From an uncultured Granulicella sp. (GTDB taxonomy: Bacteria; Acidobacteriota; Terriglobia; Terriglobales; Acidobacteriaceae): a stretch of 40,282 nucleotides of DNA. How positions within the stretch are numbered: position 1 is the stretch's first letter; every line of letters starts with the position of its first letter. The stretch covers positions 1 through 40,282 of the forward strand of contig CAIZFH010000150.1 in assembly GCA_903932155.1 (NCBI GenBank), given 5' to 3'. Both the position numbers and the translations under genes were made by a program. Under the pieces are notes generated by a model. That model had not been told where the DNA came from. It searched no databases and saw only the letters and a program-made list of their open reading frames with translations. Below are positions 1 through 5,998 of this stretch, in pieces.

Positions 1-1095
1 AAGCAGCAGAACAAGCCGGTGGTACTGCACGCGATCACGCAGAAGGGGCGCGGCTTCCAGCCGGCGGAAGAGAAGCAGAAGAAGTTCCATGGGCTGGGAC
101 CTTACGATCCGGAGACGGGGGAGACAAAGTCGGCGGGACAGAAGAGCTACTCGGAGATATTTGCCGAGACGCTGGCGAAGATGGCGGACGACAATGACAA
201 GATTGTGGCGATCACAGCGGCGATGCCCAATGGCACTGCGCTGGACCTGTTCCGGCCGCGGCATCCAAAGCGCTTCTTCGACGTAGGCATCGCGGAGGAA
301 CATGCGGTGATCTTCGCGGCAGGGATGGCGACCAAGGGATACAAGCCGTTCTGCGCCATCTACTCGACATTTTTGCAGCGCGCGTTCGATCCGATTGTGC
401 ATGATGTGTGTCTGCAGAATCTGCCGGTGGTGTTCTGCATGGATCGCGGCGGGCTCTCCAGTGACGACGGGCCAACCCATCACGGGTTGTTCGACATCAG
501 CTACCTTCGCAGCCTGCCCAACCTCGTCCACATGGTGCCGAAGGACGAGGACGAGCTGGCCGATATGATGTTCACTGCAATGCTGCACGACGGGCCTGTG
601 GCGATCCGCTACCCGCGCGGCGCGGGGCCGGGCGTGCCTGTGAAAGCGCAACCCATGGCGCTGGAGATCGGCGTGGCGGAGGTGATCGAGGACGGCCACG
701 ATGTTGCGATCTTCGGCCTGGGCGCAATGCTTCCCGAGGCGATGCGGTTGTCTGTGATGCTACGGCGCGAAGGATTTTCGGCGGCGGTGATCAATCCGCG
801 GTTCACCAAGCCGATCGACCGCGCATGCGTGGTGGAGTACGCGCGGAGTTGTGGATTGCTGGTGACACTAGAGGACCATGTGCTGGCTGGCGGTTTTGGG
901 TCCGCGGTGCTGGAGACACTGAGCGAGATGGAACTGGATACGCCGGTGGTGCGCGTAGGCTGGCCGGACCAGTTCATCGAACATGGCAAGCAGGAGGCCC
1001 TGCGCGCGAAGTATGGCATCACGGCCGAGGCGGCGCTGGACAAGGCAAGGCCTTATCTGGCGGCGATGGAGAGCCGGCGGATGGCGTTGCGGTAA
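1..1095 (+). CDS. dxs: 1-deoxy-D-xylulose-5-phosphate synthase, C-terminal part (5' end outside window)
   Basis: Thiamine-diphosphate enzyme that condenses pyruvate and glyceraldehyde-3-phosphate to 1-deoxy-D-xylulose 5-phosphate, the first step of the MEP isoprenoid pathway, in the cytoplasm. The frame is open from base 1 and 364 residues are visible, against about 620-640 for a full enzyme, so roughly the first 40% is missing. Visible marks are the transketolase pyrimidine-domain motif DVGIAEEHAV with the catalytic Glu, the DGPTHHG motif, AIRYPRG, and a normal transketolase C-terminal domain ending in MESRRMALR. The GTG at 19 is internal and not a start. The last 32 bases recur almost exactly 1.8 kb downstream, beyond the next gene (see the 2812-2889 entry), so this 3' end may have been involved in a recombination. 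Family assignment is certain. Confidence 0.96.
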   Translation, partial: KQQNKPVVLHAITQKGRGFQPAEEKQKKFHGLGPYDPETGETKSAGQKSYSEIFAETLAKMADDNDKIVAITAAMPNGTALDLFRPRHPKRFFDVGIAEEHAVIFAAGMATKGYKPFCAIYSTFLQRAFDPIVHDVCLQNLPVVFCMDRGGLSSDDGPTHHGLFDISYLRSLPNLVHMVPKDEDELADMMFTAMLHDGPVAIRYPRGAGPGVPVKAQPMALEIGVAEVIEDGHDVAIFGLGAMLPEAMRLSVMLRREGFSAAVINPRFTKPIDRACVVEYARSCGLLVTLEDHVLAGGFGSAVLETLSEMELDTPVVRVGWPDQFIEHGKQEALRAKYGITAEAALDKARPYLAAMESRRMALR

Positions 1096-1231
1096 GTCAG
1101 CATGGACCGCTGAGTCAAATGGCGCTAATGCATATAAGCGCGATAATCTAAGTGGAAGATAGCGGCAACAGGTGTGGGGCCGGGAATACCGTATTGCTAT
1201 CCGATCGCTCTATCAATAAAGGAAGAAAATT

Positions 1232-2794
1232 ATGAAGCAGTTAGTGATCGCGGGGCTATTCCTTGCCATGGCTTCGAGCAGCGCATTGGCACAAATTAAT
1301 GCAGGTGAGCAGAAATCAGACCCAAACCTGCCCTTCACCGTGACCCAAATCACGACGTTGAGTCTGCCATGGAAGATTGCGTTCCTGCCGGACGGGCGGA
1401 TGCTGATCACCGAAAAAGTTGGTGGTCTGGAGCTGGTGACCCAGCAGGGAACAAAGACGCCGGTTGCGAATGTTCCGGACGTTATGTGGCAGGGTCAGGG
1501 TGGAATGTTGGGCGTCTACCTCTCGCCACATTATGCCAGCGACCATACTGTCTACCTGACCTATTCGGAACCAGGTGACGGCGGTTCGAGCCTCGCGCTG
1601 GCGCGGGCCCAGTTGAAGATCGGCAACGATGCAGCGAGCCTGGAAGGGCTGCAAGTCATCTGGCGCGATGGCGAGCGGGGTGAGGGCGGACAGTTCGGCG
1701 CGGAGGTCGCCTTCTCTCCGGACAGCAAGTATCTCTTCCTCACGGTTGGCGACAGGCAACGCATGACTCCGGCCCAGGACCCCAACCAGCCTCTCGGCAA
1801 GCTGCTTCGACTGACGCTGGATGGCAAACCGGCCCCGGGCAATCCCATGGCTGGCAAGACGGGCGCGGCCACGGTGCCAGTCATCAATCCGCCTGCGGAT
1901 ACAGAAAAGGCGAAGACGGCTCCGGTGGTACGGACGTACACCTTTCCCGGCCCGAACCTTACGCCCGCGGAGACGTGGGCCAGTGGCATACGCACTCCCT
2001 ATGGCCTGGCCTTTGCGCCGGATGGACGGCTATGGGAGCTGGAACATGGCCCGCGTGGCGGCGATGAGCTGAACCTGATGGAGCCCGGTAAAAATTATGG
2101 CTGGCCGCTGGTCTCCTACGGAATCAACTATAACGGCGTTCCCATCCCCATTCCGGATACGCGGCCCGACCTGACCAAGCCCGTGATCTACTGGGTCCCG
2201 GTTATCGCACCGGGAAACCTGATGTTTTACAAAGGCACTATGTTCCCACAATGGAACGGGTCGGCCTTTGCCAGCGGTCTGGCATCGATGGCGCTTATCC
2301 GCATCACCTTCGACGGCAAGGGAGGAGCTCAGGCGGTCGAGCGTTGGAGCATGGGCTTCAGGGTCCGCGATGTGGAGGTAGCGCCCGATGGAGCGTTATG
2401 GATGATCGAGGACGCGAAGCCGGGTCGTCTCGTCCGCCTGACGCCCGTAGGCATGGCAGTTTCGGCCCCTGCGGCACAGCCGACCGTGGCTGCTTCGACC
2501 ATAAATAGCACTGCGACGAATGTGTCGAGTGTCGAACATGTGAAGAGCGTGATTGCGGACAACAACTGTCTGGTGTGCCATCGCATAGGACAGGCGGGAG
2601 GGGACATTGCTCCGTCGTTGAACGGATTGGGAACGCGGCGGACGGCGGAGCAGATACGAGCGGCTCTCATCAGTCCTCCTGCAAAGACCAGCGCAGGCGC
2701 TCCCAATCCTATGCCTTCCTATGGCACGAAACTTACGCAGGCAGAGCTGCAGAGCCTGGTGCACTACCTCAGCGAACTTCCTCCTTTACCGTGA
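1232..2794 (+). CDS. Secreted PQQ-dependent sugar dehydrogenase fused to cytochrome c
   Basis: 520 residues. A Sec signal peptide (about residues 1-20, ending SSALAQ) is followed by a six-bladed beta-propeller of the soluble glucose/sorbosone dehydrogenase type (about 30-400). Visible propeller motifs include LPDGRMLITEK, the ASGIRTPYGLAF region and LWELEHGPRGGDELN. A linker rich in Ala, Thr and Ser leads to a C-terminal class I cytochrome c domain with the heme motif CLVCH at 446-450 and a likely axial Met494 (PNPMPSYG). Family knowledge suggests periplasmic oxidation of an aldose or similar sugar by PQQ, with electrons passed to the fused heme and on to the respiratory chain. The substrate cannot be read from sequence. 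The ATG follows an AAGGAAG ribosome site. The gene stands alone, with no PQQ biosynthesis genes nearby, and is bracketed by the two copies of the dxs 3' end. Confidence 0.88.
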   Translation: MKQLVIAGLFLAMASSSALAQINAGEQKSDPNLPFTVTQITTLSLPWKIAFLPDGRMLITEKVGGLELVTQQGTKTPVANVPDVMWQGQGGMLGVYLSPHYASDHTVYLTYSEPGDGGSSLALARAQLKIGNDAASLEGLQVIWRDGERGEGGQFGAEVAFSPDSKYLFLTVGDRQRMTPAQDPNQPLGKLLRLTLDGKPAPGNPMAGKTGAATVPVINPPADTEKAKTAPVVRTYTFPGPNLTPAETWASGIRTPYGLAFAPDGRLWELEHGPRGGDELNLMEPGKNYGWPLVSYGINYNGVPIPIPDTRPDLTKPVIYWVPVIAPGNLMFYKGTMFPQWNGSAFASGLASMALIRITFDGKGGAQAVERWSMGFRVRDVEVAPDGALWMIEDAKPGRLVRLTPVGMAVSAPAAQPTVAASTINSTATNVSSVEHVKSVIADNNCLVCHRIGQAGGDIAPSLNGLGTRRTAEQIRAALISPPAKTSAGAPNPMPSYGTKLTQAELQSLVHYLSELPPLP

Positions 2795-2811
2795 GAGTTT
2801 CGCGGCGCAAA

Positions 2812-2889
2812 GGAATCTCCGAGACTGCTCTGGAGAAGGAGCGTCCGTATTTAGTAGCGATGGAGAGCCGGCGGATGGCTTTGCGGTAG
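2812..2889 (+). pseudogene. Degenerate second copy of the dxs 3' end
   Basis: Read in frame from 2812, this stretch encodes GISETALEKERPYL followed by VAMESRRMALR and a stop. It matches the last 26 residues of Dxs (GITAEAALDKARPYL, then AAMESRRMALR) with one codon deleted. At base level, 2857-2888 equals 1063-1094 at 31 of 32 positions, while the upstream half differs mainly at synonymous and conservative positions. No start codon or ribosome site belongs to it, so it is a fragment. It lies directly behind the sugar dehydrogenase, making the two dxs tails direct repeats around a segment of about 1.7 kb. This looks like the scar of an insertion or a recombination with a diverged dxs. Confidence 0.85.
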
Positions 2890-2994
2890 AGGATATCTGC
2901 TATTGAAGCTGTAAGGCCGCTGGTTGACATTCGGGCGTGGCAGCCGTCAACTGGATTGGGCGCGTTTTGCAGTGGGGACGCGGCGTCGAAGCGT

Positions 2995-3564
2995 ATGAGT
3001 GGGATTGAAATCGAAGAAATGAACGAAGCCAGCGGAAAAAGAGCCGGCGCGGTCAGCGGCAAGAGAGCCGGCACAACCAGCGAGCACGTTGCAAGGCACC
3101 ACGACAGCGGCTTGCTGGCGATAGGTTTGCTCAAGCTGGCTGAGGCGGTCTTTTTCTTTCTGGCCGGCGTGGGAGCGATCCACTTCATCCACCATGACCT
3201 GGGCGACGCGGCGCTGCGCCTTGCCGAGCGGTTACGGATCGATCCCGATGGGCGGCTGGTGTCGTACGTACTGGACCATTTGGACGCGATCACGGCTCAA
3301 CGATTGAAACAGATTGGCGTGGCTACGTTCTTCTATGCCATCCTGCGGGTGACCGAAGGGATCGGGCTGGTGCTGGAGCAGGTGTGGGCCGAGTACCTGA
3401 CGGTCGGAGCGACCACGATATTTCTGCCATGGGAGCTCTACGAGTTTGCGACGCACCCGGATTGGGTGCGAGTCTGTCTGCTGGTTGCGAACCTGATCGT
3501 GCTGGCATACCTGCTGTGGTTACTAGGTCGCAATCGGCGGATGAGACCGTCTGCTGTGGACTGA
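2995..3564 (+). CDS. DUF2127 family membrane protein
   Basis: About 189 residues from the ATG at 2995. An ATG at 3019 is an alternative, and a TTG at 2956 would add a poor N-terminus. The N-terminal 40 residues are hydrophilic and contain a small internal repeat (SGKRAG twice). Three or four hydrophobic segments follow, starting with LLAIGLLKLAEAVFFFLAG, then a VATFFYAILRVTEGIGLVLEQ segment typical of DUF2127, and a final helix near LLVANLIVLAYLLWLLG with a basic tail. The family is a predicted inner-membrane protein of unknown function. No ribosome site is strong at either ATG. It is transcribed with the strand of dxs and the dcw cluster, but a 330-bp gap containing the mraZ promoter separates it from mraZ. 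Confidence 0.75.
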   Translation: MSGIEIEEMNEASGKRAGAVSGKRAGTTSEHVARHHDSGLLAIGLLKLAEAVFFFLAGVGAIHFIHHDLGDAALRLAERLRIDPDGRLVSYVLDHLDAITAQRLKQIGVATFFYAILRVTEGIGLVLEQVWAEYLTVGATTIFLPWELYEFATHPDWVRVCLLVANLIVLAYLLWLLGRNRRMRPSAVD

Positions 3565-3653
3565 TCGGGCGGACAACTTTCGCTTTTCTTTTGCTATCGC
3601 AAGTCAGGATAGGCTGCAAGAGGGAGTTTGCGGGCGAACCATCCTGCTCAACA

Positions 3654-3693
3654 CTACATATAGCGGTTGTGGCTTAACTTGCTCTATATGTAG
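3654..3693. repeat. Perfect 10-bp inverted repeat in the mraZ upstream gap
   Basis: CTACATATAG at 3654-3663 and its exact reverse complement CTATATGTAG at 3684-3693 are separated by 20 bases, giving a centre-to-centre distance of 30 bp, about three helical turns. This lies in the AT-rich 3565-3898 gap between the DUF2127 gene and mraZ. It could be an operator for a dimeric regulator, or an RNA hairpin behind the DUF2127 gene. No T-run follows, so a classical terminator is unlikely. Confidence 0.55.
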
Positions 3694-3780
3694 ATATTTC
3701 CACATTCAGGGTAAAAATAGTTCTCTGCATTCCTAATTTAGGGCTTGCAAAGAAGATTCCGCTCCGGCAGGATTGCGGTG

Positions 3781-3820
3781 TGGAGTGAAGTGGTAAAAAT
3801 TGGAGTACAGCGGATTGAAT
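3781..3820 (+). promoter_or_regulatory. Probable MraZ operator: four 10-bp direct repeats
   Basis: Four consecutive decamers begin TGGAG (3781), TGGTA (3791), TGGAG (3801) and CGGAT (3811), a TGGNN box with a strict 10-bp period. Established knowledge: MraZ binds several TGGG/GTGG-type direct repeats with about 10-bp spacing just upstream of its own gene and represses the dcw operon. The block ends 78 bp before the mraZ ATG. A weak sigma-70-like promoter may overlap its 3' edge (TTGAAT 3815-3820, 18-bp gap, TTTACT 3839-3844). In that case, bound MraZ would cover the -35 region. Operator assignment is inference from position and periodicity. Confidence 0.7.
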
Positions 3821-3898
3821 CGTTCACTTCAAGGCCAGTTTACTCCCCAAAGCTGTATCTAGTGGGCTGGCTAGTATGGTTCGGATCTTGAGGTTGTG

Positions 3899-4357
3899 AT
3901 GTTTCGAGGCAATCACCCAACGCGCGTGGACGAGAAGGGCCGGCTGAAGCTGCCGGCTGAGTTCAAGCGCAGGGTGGACGAGTTGTACGGGCCGTTGTTC
4001 TACATCACGAGCATGGATGGCAAGCGGGCGCAGGTTTATCCGCTGAAGGAGTGGGAGGCAATTGAGGCGTCGCTACAGAAGATGTCTCCCATGGACCCTG
4101 TGCGGCGGAAGTTCCAGGATGTGACGAATTTTTACGGGCAGATGGCAGAGATGGACGCGCAGGGACGGTTGCTGATTCCTCAGAAGCTGCGCGAGATGGC
4201 GAAGGTGACGGGAGATGTCGAGGTGCTGGGGTCGCAGACGCTGCTGGAGGTTGTGAACAGCGAGGTCTTCACCGGCATGATGACCAAGGCGACGGGCGTG
4301 GTGGAGCTGACGGACGAGGATTTGAGCTCGTTTGCGGGGAAGACGAACGAGACTTAG
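3899..4357 (+). CDS. mraZ: Transcriptional regulator MraZ
   Basis: 152 residues, the normal MraZ length. It has two SpoVT-AbrB (double-psi) half-domains, each with the signature DxxGRLxxP: RVDEKGRLKLPAEF near residue 10 and EMDAQGRLLIPQKL near residue 82. MraZ forms a ring-shaped multimer that binds repeats upstream of its own gene and represses the division and cell-wall operon. It is found at the head of dcw clusters, as here. The ATG at 3899 has a GAGG site five bases upstream. A GTG three bases earlier is a less likely start. The candidate operator at 3781-3820 fits autoregulation. The next gene, rsmH, begins 45 bp after the stop. Confidence 0.97.
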   Translation: MFRGNHPTRVDEKGRLKLPAEFKRRVDELYGPLFYITSMDGKRAQVYPLKEWEAIEASLQKMSPMDPVRRKFQDVTNFYGQMAEMDAQGRLLIPQKLREMAKVTGDVEVLGSQTLLEVVNSEVFTGMMTKATGVVELTDEDLSSFAGKTNET

Positions 4358-4402
4358 GGAGAGTTTAGCTAGGCCCCCAGGGGCAGCACAGAGGCGGATG
4401 GG

Positions 4403-5353
4403 ATGAACAAACCGCAACATGTGCCGGTTCTTTTAGAGGATGTTTTGCAGTACCTCAATGTGCGGCCCGGCGGCGTGATTGTGGATGCGACGGTTGGCTT
4501 GGGCGGGCACTCTTCGGCGATAGCGAAGAGGCTGGGCGAAACGGGCAGGCTGATCTGCTTCGACCGCGATCCCGAGGCGATGGAGTTGGCGAAGGCCCGG
4601 ATGGACGAGGTAAGGGCTGAGCTGGGAGAAGCAATGCCCAAGGTGGTATTTGAGCCACGAGCGTTCTCGGAGTTGGCAGGAGTGATTGAGCCGGGGAGCC
4701 TGGATGGATTGCTGGCGGACTTTGGAGTGAGCAGCCTGCAGTTGGATGAGGCACAGAGAGGATTCAGTTTTCGGCAAGACGGCCCCCTGGACATGCGCAT
4801 GGACACGCGGCGCGGATTACACGGGGGGGAGACGGCCGAGCAAGTGGTAAATCAGGAAGACGAAAACGAACTCGCCAACCTGATTTACGAATTCGGAGAG
4901 GAAAGGAGGTCGCGGAGAATCGCCAGAGCCATTGTTAGGGCCCGGCCGATACGGACGACAGCGGAATTGGCTGGAATCGTATCGGCCGCGGCCCCATCAA
5001 TGAAAGGCGACAAGATTCATCCGGCGACACGGACCTTTCAAGCGCTTCGAATTCGAGTGAATGATGAGTTGGGAGAGATCAGGACGCTGCTGGAGAGCGC
5101 GCCGTCTCTGCTGAAACCGGGAGGAAGGCTGGTGTTGATCAGTTTCCACTCTCTGGAAGACCGGCTGGTGAAAGACAGCTTTCGCGAGGCCGGGCGGATG
5201 AAGATTTTGGAAGTGTTGACCAAGAAGCCGGTGGTTGCAGAGGAGCAGGAGCAGATGCGAAACCCGCGATCGAGAAGCGCGAAGATGCGGGCGGCGGAGA
5301 GACAGGCAACAGGGGCCAGGGAACAGGGCACAGTGAGCAAGTACAAAAGATAA
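4403..5353 (+). CDS. rsmH: 16S rRNA (cytosine1402-N4)-methyltransferase RsmH
   Basis: 316 residues, standard for RsmH (MraW). It is an S-adenosylmethionine-dependent methyltransferase that adds the N4-methyl to C1402 of 16S rRNA in the ribosomal P site. Visible family marks are the HVPVLLEDVLQYL N-terminus, the SAM-binding VDATVGLGGHSSAI, the CFDRDPEAM segment, LLADFGVSSLQLD, RGFSFRQDGPLDMRMD, and the C-terminal block VLISFHSLEDRLVK. The C-terminus is the usual basic tail. It sits between mraZ and ftsL, the canonical second gene of the dcw cluster, and ends 22 bp before the ftsL start. No oddities. Confidence 0.97.
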   Translation: MNKPQHVPVLLEDVLQYLNVRPGGVIVDATVGLGGHSSAIAKRLGETGRLICFDRDPEAMELAKARMDEVRAELGEAMPKVVFEPRAFSELAGVIEPGSLDGLLADFGVSSLQLDEAQRGFSFRQDGPLDMRMDTRRGLHGGETAEQVVNQEDENELANLIYEFGEERRSRRIARAIVRARPIRTTAELAGIVSAAAPSMKGDKIHPATRTFQALRIRVNDELGEIRTLLESAPSLLKPGGRLVLISFHSLEDRLVKDSFREAGRMKILEVLTKKPVVAEEQEQMRNPRSRSAKMRAAERQATGAREQGTVSKYKR

Positions 5354-5375
5354 GAACGACGGAAAAGGAGGGGCG

Positions 5376-5897
5376 ATGGCGACGATGGCTACAGCAGGGC
5401 AGGGAGCGATCTTCGGAATGGACATGGGAAGCATGAGCCATGCGCCGCAGTCGCGCACGCAGCGCAACCGCGAGCTGTTCGATCTGCAAAAGAGCGCCCG
5501 TCGTGGACCGACGCCTGAGGTTTTCTTCGTCAAGCACATTGACAACAGCCGCATTGTGAAGGCCGACGATCCGGAGCGCAGGCGCGAGATGCGCGTCTTC
5601 ACTCTGACGATGAGCATTCTATTTGTGCTGGTGATGGTGTATGTGTGGCAGCACTTTTCTGCTATCGAGATTGGCTACCAGGTGGAGACGCAGAAGCAGC
5701 AGGTGGACCAGATGCTGGAGCAGAACCGGCAACTTCGGCTGAGCGAGGCGCAGTTGAGCAATCCTGTGCGCATCGACCAGATTGCCCGTGCACAGCTTGG
5801 GTTGGAGGCACCAGCGCCTGGCCAGATTGTGCGCCCGGATGGAGCCGGTAGTAACGCGCCTGTGCTGGCGCAGGCATCCACTCCAACGCTGCCATAA
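5376..5897 (+). CDS. ftsL: Cell division protein FtsL-like
   Basis: 173 residues, a bitopic membrane protein. There is a cytoplasmic N-terminal region of about 75 residues, one transmembrane helix (about 76-92, LTMSILFVLVMVYVWQ), then a coiled-coil stretch (about 100-130, VETQKQQVDQMLEQNRQL) and the typical end NPVRIDQIARAQLGLEAP, followed by a low-complexity tail. FtsL joins FtsB and FtsQ and activates FtsW-FtsI at the septum. Sequence identity in this family is low, so the call rests on topology, the coiled coil and the position between rsmH and ftsI. The N-terminal region is longer than in E. coli FtsL (121 residues in total). A strong GGAGG site lies four bases before the ATG. Confidence 0.87.
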   Translation: MATMATAGQGAIFGMDMGSMSHAPQSRTQRNRELFDLQKSARRGPTPEVFFVKHIDNSRIVKADDPERRREMRVFTLTMSILFVLVMVYVWQHFSAIEIGYQVETQKQQVDQMLEQNRQLRLSEAQLSNPVRIDQIARAQLGLEAPAPGQIVRPDGAGSNAPVLAQASTPTLP

Positions 5898-5899
5898 GT

Positions 5900-5985
5900 A
5901 CAGTTGCAGGTTGTGAGTACGTTGTTGTAGCAATCAATTCGAAACGAATTTAATTAATCACTCACAATTAACCACTCACAACTGT
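5900..5985. repeat. Nested inverted and direct repeats between ftsL and ftsI
   Basis: The 101-bp AT-rich gap can fold. ACAG + TTGTGAGT (5900-5918, with a 7-base bulge) pairs with ACTCACAACTGT (5974-5985). Inside it, AATTCG-AAA-CGAATT (5936-5950) forms a second small hairpin. CACTCACAA also occurs twice in direct orientation (5959-5967 and 5973-5981), so either copy could pair with the upstream TTGTGAG. The structure ends 13 bases before the ftsI ATG and could affect its translation. The role is inference. Confidence 0.45.
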
Positions 5986-5998
5986 ATTTTGGATTTTC

